From contig JBKBII010000015.1 of the NCBI GenBank assembly GCA_046299415.1, positions 1 through 32,187 on the forward strand: a stretch of DNA of 32,187 nt, in the 5' to 3' direction. Position 1 is the stretch's first letter, and each line of letters starts with the position of its first letter. Under the pieces are notes generated by a model. The model had not been told where the DNA came from. It made no database searches and worked only from the letters and a program-made list of their open reading frames with translations. Made by a program: the position numbers and the translations under genes. Shown here piece by piece: positions 1 to 7,950 of the stretch. The stretch is from JBKBII01 sp046299415 (GTDB taxonomy: Bacteria; Pseudomonadota; Gammaproteobacteria; Ectothiorhodospirales; Ectothiorhodospiraceae).

Positions 1-132
1 GCCTGCTTGCGCCCATTTGAATCGAAACTGATCGCCGATTTGCCGCTCGACCAGCGAGCGCGATACACGCGTCACTTTTTAACTTTGTGTCGCTTGGCGC
101 AATTTGCGAGAATTGACGAAATACCGCTTTGA
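1..132 (+). CDS. C-terminal fragment of an unidentified upstream protein (cut by window edge)
   Basis: Frame 1 is open from the first base to a TGA at 130-132, giving 43 residues. The other two forward frames hit stops within about 30 bases. The residues are protein-like (charged and leucine-rich, with QRARYTRHF and LCRLAQFARID). I do not recognise the family. The fragment lies 211 bases before the SLC13-type transporter on the same strand. It could also be chance, because 43 codons is short in GC-rich DNA. Confidence 0.35.
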   Translation, partial: ACLRPFESKLIADLPLDQRARYTRHFLTLCRLAQFARIDEIPL

Positions 133-343
133 ATCCGCTAGAGTCCGGTCGGCCATCCGGCCGTTGACCTTCGTTATTAGTCGTCCTCGAGCGTCCGAAC
201 GAAGATTCAAACTCCGGCCGCGCGACAACACGCCACACCAGCGTCGCATCACGAAAGCCTGTCTGGCCCGCTTCGCGAACGCGAACACGGGGCATCGTCG
301 GGTCGTCGTGACCGCATCTGGCTGAACCCGACAGGAATGCGAC

Positions 344-2182
344 ATGCAGGAGCTGACCCTAACGACCGAGATGCTGGTGGTTTTCGGCCTGCTCGGGCTC
401 GCGATTTTTCTGTTCGTCACGGAGGTCGTGCGCATCGACATTGCGGCGATCTCAGTGATGATCCTGCTCGGATTGATGACGCTGGCGCCCGGGCTGGGTT
501 TCCTGATCGAGACCGACGATCTTTTCTCCGGCTTTGCGTCGAACGCTGTCATTTCGATCATCGCGGTGATGATCATCGGCGCCGGACTCGATAAAACGGG
601 CGTCATGCACAAGGTGGCGAACTTCATTCTGCGGGTCGGCGGCACCACAGAGCAGCGGATCATCCCGACGGTGTCGGGCACGGTCGGCGTGATTTCGAGC
701 TTCATGCAGAACGTCGGCGCGGCGGCGTTGTTCCTGCCCGTAATGAGCCGAATTTCCAATCGTCTGGGCATCCCGCTATCGCGCCTGTTGATGCCGATGG
801 GCTTTGCGGCGATCGTCGGCGGCACGATCACGATGGTGGGTTCCAGCCCGCTGATCCTGCTGAATGACCTTCTACCTCGCGATATGGAGAAGTTTCAGCT
901 TTTCGATGTGACGCCGATCGGACTTGCATTGCTGGCGACAGCCATCACTTACTTCGTCATTTTTGGGCGCTTCGTTTTGCCGAGCGTCAAGCTCTCGGGT
1001 AGCGGTGCAGAGTCAGTTCAGGCGTACTTCAAGCGCGTCTACAATCTCGACTTCGAGATCCGGGAAATCCGCATCACCGCCGACAGCCCGCTGATCGGGC
1101 GCAACGTTGCCTCGGTGGAGCAGGAATTTGGTGTCTCGATCATTGGGGTGTTCGGCAACAATGAGCTGCGCATCGGGCCATGGCGCGGCTATGAGTTCAC
1201 TGGCCCCACCGTGATCGCCGTGCTCAGCTCTGATACAGCGATCAAGAGATTTTGCGAGCACACCGGCCTGCGGCCGCGGAATCAGCTCGACACCTTTGTC
1301 GACGCGCTGTCATCCGCGCGCTCGGGCATCGCCGAAATCGTCATCGCCCCGGGGGCAAGCATCGTTGGCAAAACCGTGACCGAACTCAACATGCGCCAGA
1401 CCTACGGCCTGTCGGTGTTGCGCATTCAGCGCGGGACTGAAACGATCGGTGAGGGCCTACGCGATGTGCCGCTGCAACCGGGCGATACCCTCGTTGCGCA
1501 TACCTCGTGGACATCGCTGGCCAAATTGCAAAAGAACAGCGACTTCGTTTTGGTCACGACCGACTTCCCGCATGAGGACATTCGCTCGTCCAAGGTGCCG
1601 TTTGCGTTGTTCTTCCTGGCATTGTCCCTGGCTCTGATCCTGTTCACCGATCTCCAACTGTCGGTCGCACTGTTGACCGGCGCGCTCGGCATGATCCTGA
1701 CCGGCGTCATCGACATCGACGACGCCTACCGCGCAGTCAGCTGGAAGACGGTATTTTTGCTCGCCAGCCTGATCCCGCTCGGCATGGCGGTGGAAAATAC
1801 CGGCGCCGCAGCGTGGATCGCGACCAACACGCTCGACATGCTCGGCGTTGTTAGCCCGTGGGTCTTGCAGGCGGTAATTTTTGCATTGGCGACGTTCTTC
1901 ACGCTGGTCATGTCGAACGTCGGCGCGACCGTGCTGCTGGTGCCTCTTGCGATCAGTTTCGCCGTTGCCGCGCAGGGGCTTGGCATGGACGCCGATCCCA
2001 GAGTCTTTGCGTTGACGGTGGCGATCGCGACGTCGAACTCGTTCTTGATCCCAACGCATCAGGTCAATGCGCTGATCATGGGCCCGGGCGGCTATCGGGT
2101 GAAGGACTTCATGAAGGCTGGCGGTATCATGACCGTCCTTTTCATGGTCGTTGCCTTGGTCATGCTGAACATCGTCTTCTGA
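344..2182 (+). CDS. SLC13/DASS-family permease with two internal RCK_C (TrkA-C) domains
   Basis: The 612-residue protein is an inner-membrane anion or dicarboxylate/sulfate-type transporter. Hydrophobic segments fill residues 8-220, with the family-like stretch SNAVISIIAVMIIGAGL, and 410-612, with MSNVGATVLLVPLAISFAV. Between the halves sit two soluble RCK_C-like domains at about 234-300 (SPLIGRNVASVEQEFG) and 330-395 (IVGKTVTELNMRQTYGLSV, then LQPGDTLVAH). This arrangement is typical of the SLC13 group that includes the SAC1/SdcS-like proteins. AGGA at 333-336 supports the ATG at 344. Substrate cannot be read from sequence. Sulfate or a dicarboxylate would fit the family, and a link to the nearby prk is only inferred. 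No terminator is obvious after the stop. Confidence 0.88.
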   Translation: MQELTLTTEMLVVFGLLGLAIFLFVTEVVRIDIAAISVMILLGLMTLAPGLGFLIETDDLFSGFASNAVISIIAVMIIGAGLDKTGVMHKVANFILRVGGTTEQRIIPTVSGTVGVISSFMQNVGAAALFLPVMSRISNRLGIPLSRLLMPMGFAAIVGGTITMVGSSPLILLNDLLPRDMEKFQLFDVTPIGLALLATAITYFVIFGRFVLPSVKLSGSGAESVQAYFKRVYNLDFEIREIRITADSPLIGRNVASVEQEFGVSIIGVFGNNELRIGPWRGYEFTGPTVIAVLSSDTAIKRFCEHTGLRPRNQLDTFVDALSSARSGIAEIVIAPGASIVGKTVTELNMRQTYGLSVLRIQRGTETIGEGLRDVPLQPGDTLVAHTSWTSLAKLQKNSDFVLVTTDFPHEDIRSSKVPFALFFLALSLALILFTDLQLSVALLTGALGMILTGVIDIDDAYRAVSWKTVFLLASLIPLGMAVENTGAAAWIATNTLDMLGVVSPWVLQAVIFALATFFTLVMSNVGATVLLVPLAISFAVAAQGLGMDADPRVFALTVAIATSNSFLIPTHQVNALIMGPGGYRVKDFMKAGGIMTVLFMVVALVMLNIVF

Positions 2183-2256
2183 TCACGGGGCCATGCGTTT
2201 TGACCTCGACACCACACACGTATTGTCTCAACGCCCGTGCGAAGCCCTATCGATCT

Positions 2257-2282
2257 GATTCATCAAGCGCGATCACGGTTGG
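2257..2282 (+). repeat. Partial intergenic repeat, copy A
   Basis: These 26 bases match 3867-3892 at 21 positions, with an unbroken 11-base core TCATCAAGCGC. The copies lie on the two sides of prk and both are outside genes. Function unknown. Chance similarity is not excluded. Confidence 0.35.
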
Positions 2283-2477
2283 ACTCTTTGGCCCGTAGGG
2301 ACCGACGCTCGCGGTATCCTCGGCCTGTTCGGTAGGCTCGCACATCGTCCAGCCCGGACCCGGCGTATCGGGCATTCGGAGCTCGGGGGTGATGGCCCGC
2401 CGCCCACAGGCCAAGTCCGAGCTTCAGCCAACGCCTAAACTCGTGGTTTTCGCTTTACGTCATCAGGCGATCAGAAC

Positions 2478-2511
2478 GATTCAAAACGCGTCTGGATTCA
2501 GAACGCGTCTG
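2478..2511 (+). repeat. Two exact-tandem 17-bp direct repeats upstream of prk
   Basis: GATTCAAAACGCGTCTG (2478-2494) is followed without a gap by GATTCAGAACGCGTCTG (2495-2511), identical at 16 of 17 positions. Each unit carries the palindrome ACGCGT, and the units sit about 1.6 helical turns apart. A degenerate partial unit (GATCAGAAC, 2469-2477) precedes them. They lie 170-203 bases before the prk start, where an operator would be plausible. CbbR, the LysR regulator of Calvin genes, is a candidate binder by context only. Confidence 0.5.
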
Positions 2512-2612
2512 ATTGATCCGTGAACGAGGGCCGTCGAACCGAAGGCTTTCCGGAATGTGGCGTGCCGAATGCCCGCCAAAAGGCTCGTCGGAGTTCGAAC
2601 GCTCTGACCCGG

Positions 2613-2618
2613 CATAAT
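2613..2618 (+). promoter_or_regulatory. Possible -10 element of the prk promoter
   Basis: CATAAT matches five of six bases of the sigma-70 -10 consensus and lies 63 bases before the prk ATG. No good -35 hexamer stands 16-18 bases upstream, as expected if an activator is required. Weak evidence. Confidence 0.25.
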
Positions 2619-2680
2619 GGCAAAGCTCGTTTTCCTCGATTCTTGGCTCGCGATCGAGCCCTTTCAGTCAAGGAGTTTAT

Positions 2681-3571
2681 ATGTCCGACAAACACCCGAT
2701 CATTGCCGTCACCGGCTCTTCTGGCGCCGGCACTTCGACAGTCAAGCGCAGCTTCGAAGCGATTTTCGAACGCGAAGGCATCCATCCCGTCATTATCGAA
2801 GGCGATAGCTTTCATCGCTACGACCGCAAATCGATGAAAGAGGCGATGGCCAAAGCCGCGGCCGATGGCAACAATCACTTTTCTCATTTCGGTCCCGAAG
2901 CCAACCTGTTTGAACGCATCGAGGAGCTATTTCAGACCTACGGGGAAACGGGTCAAGGCCAAAAACGCTACTACCTACACTCGCAGGAAGAAGCCGACTT
3001 CCACAACGAGCGCCTCGCCGTCAGCGCTGGTCCGGGCGAATTCACCCCGTGGGAAGACATCGAGGCTGGCACCGATCTGATGTTTTACGAGGGTCTGCAT
3101 GGCCTGGTTGTGACGCCTGATGTCAACGTCGCCCAGCACGTCGACCTCGGTGTTGGGGTTGTGCCGATCGTCAACCTCGAATGGATCCAGAAAATCTTCC
3201 GCGACAACGCTGAGCGGGGTTATTCGGCCGAAGCGATCGTCGACACCATCCTGCGGCGCATGCCCGACTACGTGAACTACATCACACCGCAGTTCGGCTA
3301 CACCGACATCAACTTCCAGCGCGTGCCGACCGTCGACACCTCAAATCCATTTATCGCGCGTGCCGTACCGACGCCTGACGAGTCGTTCGTCGTCATCAGC
3401 TTCAAGGATCCGAAGAAGTTCGACATCGACTTTCCCTGTCTTTTGAACATGATCCACGACTCATTCATGTCCGACCCGAAAACGATCGTTGTTCCGGGCG
3501 GCAAGATGAGCTTTGCGATGGAAGTCATCTTGGGCCCGATCATCCACGAGATGCTCGCGCGCAAAGCTTGA
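2681..3571 (+). CDS. prk: Phosphoribulokinase, bacterial type I
   Basis: Phosphorylates ribulose 5-phosphate with ATP to give ribulose 1,5-bisphosphate, the Rubisco substrate, in the cytoplasmic Calvin cycle. The 296 residues match the usual 290 or so of bacterial type I enzymes. The P-loop TGSSGAGTST (11-20) has the T-S ending typical of this type. The EGDSFHRYDR stretch places D42, H45 and R49 exactly where catalytic and sugar-phosphate residues are known in the Rhodobacter enzyme, and the Walker B-like FYEGLHG follows at about 135. AAGGAG ends 9 bases before the ATG. The gene stands alone, with no Rubisco or other cbb genes in the window. Tandem 17-bp repeats upstream and a 13-bp hairpin downstream suggest its own transcription unit. 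Confidence 0.97.
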   Translation: MSDKHPIIAVTGSSGAGTSTVKRSFEAIFEREGIHPVIIEGDSFHRYDRKSMKEAMAKAAADGNNHFSHFGPEANLFERIEELFQTYGETGQGQKRYYLHSQEEADFHNERLAVSAGPGEFTPWEDIEAGTDLMFYEGLHGLVVTPDVNVAQHVDLGVGVVPIVNLEWIQKIFRDNAERGYSAEAIVDTILRRMPDYVNYITPQFGYTDINFQRVPTVDTSNPFIARAVPTPDESFVVISFKDPKKFDIDFPCLLNMIHDSFMSDPKTIVVPGGKMSFAMEVILGPIIHEMLARKA

Positions 3572-3753
3572 CGTCTCAGCAGGCCTGATGGCTCGCGTCC
3601 CGTTGACTGGGGCACGCAGCGCTCGAGCGTGAGCCGATGCCGGGCCGATCGAATCGAGTGGTCCAACTCGGTCAATTCAGGGCCCAGGTCATCAGCGCTC
3701 AGATAAATGCGGCTCAGGCCGATAACGAGTCGGACGTCGAAGCGAATGCCCTA

Positions 3754-3786
3754 ACCGACGCCCGGGGCCACCTCCCGGGCGTCGGT
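3754..3786 (+). terminator. Hairpin, probable prk terminator
   Basis: A perfect 13-bp stem ACCGACGCCCGGG / CCCGGGCGTCGGT (3754-3766 / 3774-3786) with a 7-base loop, followed by GTTTACG. The U-tract is short, so it could instead act as an mRNA 3'-end stabiliser. It lies 183 bases after the prk stop. Confidence 0.55.
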
Positions 3787-3866
3787 GTTTACGCTCGCAA
3801 TTCGATGGCACGGCACACGCATGAGGGGCACGGTTGTTGACACCATTTTGGGTGAGCACAGCGCTC

Positions 3867-3892
3867 GACTCATCAAGCGCTACCACGGTCAG
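3867..3892 (+). repeat. Partial intergenic repeat, copy B
   Basis: Pairs with 2257-2282 at 21 of 26 positions in the same orientation. The two copies bracket prk. Confidence 0.35.
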
Positions 3893-4011
3893 CAACGATC
3901 GACCTGCGAACCTCAGCCCCTGATACGCGTCTGAGAGGACATTCGGCCCATACCGGTCGACAGCAAACATCACTCAATCAACGTCGCCCATTGATTCACT
4001 ACGGAGTCGGA

Positions 4012-4461
4012 ATGCTTGCGTTCTGGAAACGACCCAACCCGCTCGAACGACTGCGCGAACGGTTCATGCATCGCACGATCATCGTGCACCGTGGATTTCC
4101 TGACGACTGGTTTTCCGAACTTCTCAAACAGCCCGGCGGCGGCGGTCATTTTCGGCTCGACGCCCGGCGGCTACCGACTGCGCGACCGGCTCCAATCGAG
4201 TGGATGGTGCAGACGCACGTCCAGCCGCTTGATCTGCCGCACCCGTTGCTCATCCGAATTGATGAGCACCACATTCTGATTCGCCACCTGATGCGGAACG
4301 ATCACGCCGTTCATCCTTCCGAAATCGGCTGGTTTCTTGAGGAGCTCGATACTCGCCATCATGCCCGTCTCGCCTGGGAGGGCGATGGTTTTCGCCGCGA
4401 AGCTGCCGGTTGTATCGACGTCGCCGACAACGAACCGAAATCGATGTTCGACGCGCTGTAG
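4012..4461 (+). CDS. Hypothetical protein, 149 residues
   Basis: I do not recognise this protein. The ATG at 4012 (MLAFWKRPNP) is preferred over one seven codons earlier because GGAG (4003-4006) precedes it by five bases. The product is soluble and rich in His, Arg and Trp, with a basic N-terminus (ERLRERFMHR), a GGGG turn at about residue 44 and an acidic/hydrophobic C-terminal half (GWFLEELDT). There is no signal peptide and no recognised motif. It lies between prk and tas, separated from each by more than 400 bases. A competing minus-strand frame (4171-4590) has no ribosome-binding site and is less likely. Confidence 0.55.
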   Translation: MLAFWKRPNPLERLRERFMHRTIIVHRGFPDDWFSELLKQPGGGGHFRLDARRLPTARPAPIEWMVQTHVQPLDLPHPLLIRIDEHHILIRHLMRNDHAVHPSEIGWFLEELDTRHHARLAWEGDGFRREAAGCIDVADNEPKSMFDAL

Positions 4462-4941
4462 CGCCAGACAACCAACATGACTCGCCAACCGGCAGCGCTC
4501 TGAGGCGCGTGCTGGCTCGAACGCACAGCCCGAGCCACGCAGACGGATCAAGGATAAGCGTAAGCCACGGTCGCGAGTGAGCTGCAACACAAAGCGTCCA
4601 GATCACGAGGCGGAACAAGTCGTCGATGGAGGGTGTGCGCACCGCGAAACACATGATCCTGCGGTGACCGCGTGGACAGTGCGACTTCTAGATCCTGACA
4701 GCCGAAACCCTGCGTCGTGGCGTCGTATCGAGTGCCGTTTCAGCGCCGCATGCTTGAGACCGCTTAGGCGCAAAAATTGTGTCCTGTACGGCGAAACAAA
4801 CATCCACTGAAGCACGGGCAGACCGCGCCTCAACCCAGCGCGACCGGCCAACAACCGTCGACGGCGAAATCACCTCACTGACAATGCCAAGGTCTCCACC
4901 GCAGAATCATCGGCCACCGAAAGACTACCCGGAGAATCTTC
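4462..4941. other. Intergenic region before tas
   Basis: I see no gene, repeat or clear promoter in these 480 bases beyond the tas ribosome-binding site (GGAGA near 4930). Confidence 0.6.
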
Positions 4942-5979
4942 ATGCAGATGCGCACCCTCGGTCGCAGCGACGTCAAAGTCAGCCTGATCGGACTCGGCAC
5001 CATGACCTTCGGTGAACAGAACACACCGAGCGAGGCGTTCGAGCAGCTCGATTACGCTCTCGACGCTGGCATCAACTTGATCGACGTCGCGGAGATGTAT
5101 CCCGTACCGCCGCGGGCCGAAACCCAAGGCGCAACCGAGACGATCATCGGCCAATGGCTAGCGGCACGTCCCGGCGCGCGCGAACGTATCGTACTCGCGA
5201 CCAAAGTCGCCGGTCCTGCCGACTGGCTGCCGTGGATTCGCGGTGGCCCGCGGCTAGACGCCAACCATATCCGGCGGGCCTGCGAGGCCAGCCTGAAGCG
5301 CCTGCAAACCGACGTCATCGATCTTTATCAGGTGCACTGGCCCGCGCGACCCACCAATTTTTTCGGTCAGCGCGGCTACCAGCATCGAGAGGACACCGCG
5401 ACAGCGATCGCCGAGACCGCAGCCGCGCTCGCTGCCCTGGTGCAGGCGGGCAAGGTGCGCACAATCGGCATCTCCAACGAGACACCCTGGGGCCTTGGCG
5501 AATGGCTGCGCATCGCCAAGACAGAATTGGCGCCACGCATCGTGTCGATCCAGAACCCCTACAACCTCCTCAATCGAAGCTTCGAAGTCGGCCTCGCGGA
5601 AATGGCGATCCGCGAGGATTGCGGTTTATTGGCCTATTCACCGCTCGCCTTCGGCATGCTCGCCGGAAAATACCGCCACGGCGCCAAGCCCGCCGGCGCG
5701 CGCCTCACGTTGTTTGAGCGCTTTTCACGTTACTCGAACGAACAGGCCGTCGCCGCAACCGACGCGTACTGCCAGCTCGCCGATGACGCGGGCCTGAGCC
5801 CTGCGCAGATGGCACTCGCGTTCGTCAATCGCCAGCCGTTCGTGACCTCAAATTTGATCGGCGCGACGAACATGGCACAGCTGCGCGAAAACATCGGATC
5901 GATTGATGTTCAGTTAGACGATGACCTGCTCACGGCCATCGAAGCCATTCATCAGCGCTACCCCGACCCGGCGCCCTGA
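4942..5979 (+). CDS. tas: NADP(H)-dependent aldo-keto reductase, Tas family
   Basis: A 345-residue (beta/alpha)8-barrel oxidoreductase nearly equal in length to E. coli Tas (346) and very similar along it: LGTMTFGEQN near the N-terminus, LIDVAEMYPVPPR, LYQVHWPARPTNFFG, ISNETPWG and NPYNLLNRSFEVGLAE. The aldo-keto reductase tetrad is visible as D48, Y53, K88 and H132. NADPH contacts are expected in the SIQNPYN and LIGATNMAQL regions. GGAGA ends six bases before the ATG. Tas was found in E. coli as a suppressor of tyrosine auxotrophy; the physiological substrate is not established. The gene appears to be transcribed alone. Confidence 0.95.
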   Translation: MQMRTLGRSDVKVSLIGLGTMTFGEQNTPSEAFEQLDYALDAGINLIDVAEMYPVPPRAETQGATETIIGQWLAARPGARERIVLATKVAGPADWLPWIRGGPRLDANHIRRACEASLKRLQTDVIDLYQVHWPARPTNFFGQRGYQHREDTATAIAETAAALAALVQAGKVRTIGISNETPWGLGEWLRIAKTELAPRIVSIQNPYNLLNRSFEVGLAEMAIREDCGLLAYSPLAFGMLAGKYRHGAKPAGARLTLFERFSRYSNEQAVAATDAYCQLADDAGLSPAQMALAFVNRQPFVTSNLIGATNMAQLRENIGSIDVQLDDDLLTAIEAIHQRYPDPAP

Positions 5980-6466
5980 CGCCGCGAGGCCCTTGTCCTT
6001 CATCTACTGTCTTGCTTCGGCCTCGATCTCGCCCCTCGCCCCTCGCGCGGGAGCCACGCCCACCAACGTTCGACACGACTGAAGAATTCGCTCAGAACAG
6101 CGACCCTGCGTCTTGGCGCCCCTGCGACGCCGCGCAGGCTCACTCAAGCGGATCAGCGTGCCGGACGATAATCGAATACCCGTTTCAGCGATCGGCTGGC
6201 CTATTCGATGCAGATAGCGGGCGCCGTACCGCCAAAGACAACACCGATCGGGGAAAGGCCAAAACAAGCCACAGACAGGGTGCAGCGCGAAGGCTCCGAG
6301 CGCAAAACACGTGACATAACCCGATCTTCGGCTGCGAGTGCGAGCGCAACATGCTGTTCTGCCGCTCCCGAAGTTGCCTGACTCCGGCTGTTTCTCGGAT
6401 GATGGCGCTGTTACTTTTGCGATATCGTGCGTCTTCACTAACGCGGCTCAGCTCGGGGGATTCACC
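5980..6466. other. Intergenic region between tas and the triplicated membrane protein
   Basis: No gene is supported in these 487 bases. A longer frame for the next gene starts at 6338, but its first 43 residues do not resemble the rest and lack a ribosome-binding site. Confidence 0.55.
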
Positions 6467-7081
6467 ATGGTGCTCACGTTTGCCCGAGGCGGTTGGGTCG
6501 ACCGCGTTTTTCCATGGTTCAAAGCACTCGTTTACACACTGCTCGCGATTAACGCATTTTTGTTCCTCACCTCCGAAGATCAAACCGTCACTGAAGCCAT
6601 CGATTCCCTCGCTTGGCTGACGCTCCTGTTCCTCCTCGAATGGGAAACACGCGCACTGGGGCAGCGGGTGCCCTCGCGAGCCGAACGGTGGATCGTGCAC
6701 GGCTTGCGTAGTGCCGCATTTTTGATCATCGCTTGGGCCGCGTGGTCCTACTCACAGCCCGAATACATCAATGAATACGGGCGTCTCGATCAGTTCAACT
6801 CAATCCTGTGGCTGGGCGTTGTGTTGGCAATCGAATACGACGTGCGCGTGCCCGGCCTGTTCTCACGCCTCGAGTGGGCGCTGCGCAATGGCATCAAGAT
6901 CGCGCTCTACGCGGGTTTGATCGTGATCGCGGCGCTGTGGGGCTTTTCGGACGAAGCCGGCGCGCTGCTTGATTTTTACGACGCGGCCCTGTGGATCCTG
7001 TGTTTTTTCGCGATCGAGCTGAACATCCTGCGTTTTGAAGACGAACAGCCATACGCTGAAGAACAAACCGACACCGCGTGA
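6467..7081 (+). CDS. Integral membrane protein with three internal repeats, function unknown
   Basis: A 204-residue inner-membrane protein with about six hydrophobic segments (17-35, 45-60, 78-96, 112-126, 143-162, 170-187). I do not recognise a named family. It reads as three similar segments of roughly 60 residues. Each has a hydrophobic helix, a loop with acidic residues, then a second helix ending in a matching motif: FLLEWETRALG, LAIEYDVRVPG and FAIELNILRFE. Basic loops (RAERWIVHGLR, RLEWALRNGIK) follow the first two. The conserved Glu at the end of the second helix could be functional. The start at 6467 is chosen for GGGGGA at 6455-6460. The TGA overlaps the GTG of the tatD-like gene (GTGA), so the two are probably translationally coupled. 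Confidence 0.75.
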   Translation: MVLTFARGGWVDRVFPWFKALVYTLLAINAFLFLTSEDQTVTEAIDSLAWLTLLFLLEWETRALGQRVPSRAERWIVHGLRSAAFLIIAWAAWSYSQPEYINEYGRLDQFNSILWLGVVLAIEYDVRVPGLFSRLEWALRNGIKIALYAGLIVIAALWGFSDEAGALLDFYDAALWILCFFAIELNILRFEDEQPYAEEQTDTA

Positions 7082-7950
7082 AGCCGGTTGTGCCTATGTC
7101 TGATCCGCACCGCTCCGGGGGCCAGCGACACATGGCCGCATGCGTCGGCGGACAAGTCGGTCGCGGGTGGATCGACTTTCACATTCACCTCGACTTTCCC
7201 GCTTTTGACGATGACCGCGAAGCCGTCGTTTCTGCAGCGATAGCAGCCGGAGTCGAAGACTTCATCGTTCCAGCCGTGACTCGCGAGCGCTGGAGTCGTC
7301 TTGCCTCGCTGTCATCACGATTCGGGTGGCATCCGGCCTACGGGCTGCATCCCTGCTTTGGCCAACATCACCACCCAAGCGACGTCGAAGCCCTTGAGGC
7401 GTGGCTCGATGATCACCCCGAGGCGATTGCCGTCGGCGAGATTGGTCTTGACGGGGCACGCCCCGATCAGGCCGAACAGGCCAAGCGACTGACTGCGCAA
7501 CTGGCGATCGCCCGACAATACGGCCTGCCCGTCATCCTCCACGCGCATCGAGCGCTGGAAACCGTTCTGCTCCACCTGCGCGAACATGTCCGCGCAGGTG
7601 GAGTCGGCGGAGTGGTGCACGCTTTTTCAGGTTCAGATGTCCAACTTGATCGGCTGCTCGATCTGGGCTTCTCGATCGGTGTCGGTGGACCAGTGACCTA
7701 CCCGCGCGCGGCCCGCCTGCGTCGCCAGGTCGCACGCGTCCCGGCCGATCGCCTGCTACTTGAAACCGATGCGCCCGACCAGCCGTTGCGCGGACACCAG
7801 GGTCAACGCAACGTGCCCGCACAGGTCGCGAAGGTGGCGGCTGTTGTCGCCGCGCTGCGAGACGAACCCGAGGCGTCACTAATGACGGCACAACGCCTGA
7901 ACCTTGCCGCATTGGGTGACGGCCGCCACCACCGCCAGACGCGCGCCTGA
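7078..7950 (+). CDS. TatD-family metal-dependent hydrolase (DNase-like)
   Basis: A 290-residue TIM-barrel metallo-hydrolase of the TatD family, whose members are 3'-5' exonucleases or deoxyribonucleases and related phosphoesterases. All expected metal ligands are visible when numbered from the GTG: H35 and H37 (DFHIHLD), E121 (VGEIGLDG), H155 and H157 (LHAHRA), H181 (VVHAFSGS) and D231 (LETDAPDQP). Homologues usually start a few residues before the HxH motif, so the ATG at 7096 or 7132 is possible. The GTG at 7078 is kept because it overlaps the preceding stop by four bases. A perfect 13-bp inverted repeat lies inside the gene (7570-7603). Which TatD subgroup this is cannot be settled. Confidence 0.9.
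   Translation: MKPVVPMSDPHRSGGQRHMAACVGGQVGRGWIDFHIHLDFPAFDDDREAVVSAAIAAGVEDFIVPAVTRERWSRLASLSSRFGWHPAYGLHPCFGQHHHPSDVEALEAWLDDHPEAIAVGEIGLDGARPDQAEQAKRLTAQLAIARQYGLPVILHAHRALETVLLHLREHVRAGGVGGVVHAFSGSDVQLDRLLDLGFSIGVGGPVTYPRAARLRRQVARVPADRLLLETDAPDQPLRGHQGQRNVPAQVAKVAAVVAALRDEPEASLMTAQRLNLAALGDGRHHRQTRA
7570..7603. repeat. Perfect 13-bp inverted repeat inside the tatD-like gene
   Basis: CTCCACCTGCGCG (7570-7582) and CGCGCAGGTGGAG (7591-7603) are exact reverse complements around an 8-base loop AACATGTC that itself contains the palindrome ACATGT. It lies wholly within the coding sequence, at the surface-helix region between the LHAHRA and VVHAFSGS motifs. Such a long exact hairpin is not required by the encoded residues. 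Confidence 0.8.

Larger units (their letters stand above)
2183..2680. other. Intergenic region between transporter and prk
   Basis: This 498-base gap has no supported gene. It holds one copy of a 26-base partial repeat (2257-2282, listed separately), a pair of 17-base tandem repeats (2478-2511) and a weak -10-like CATAAT (2613-2618) before prk. Short reading frames here do not resemble proteins. Confidence 0.6.
3572..4011. other. Intergenic region after prk
   Basis: No gene is supported in these 440 bases. They contain the prk terminator-like hairpin (3754-3786) and copy B of a short partial repeat (3867-3892). A 93-codon minus-strand frame is arginine/proline-rich and unlike a protein. Confidence 0.6.

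Noticed and set aside
79..831. 250-codon minus-strand frame at the left end
   Set aside because: It overlaps the SLC13-type gene, whose product is recognisable, and its own residues are low in structure and rich in Arg, Ser, Thr and Met.
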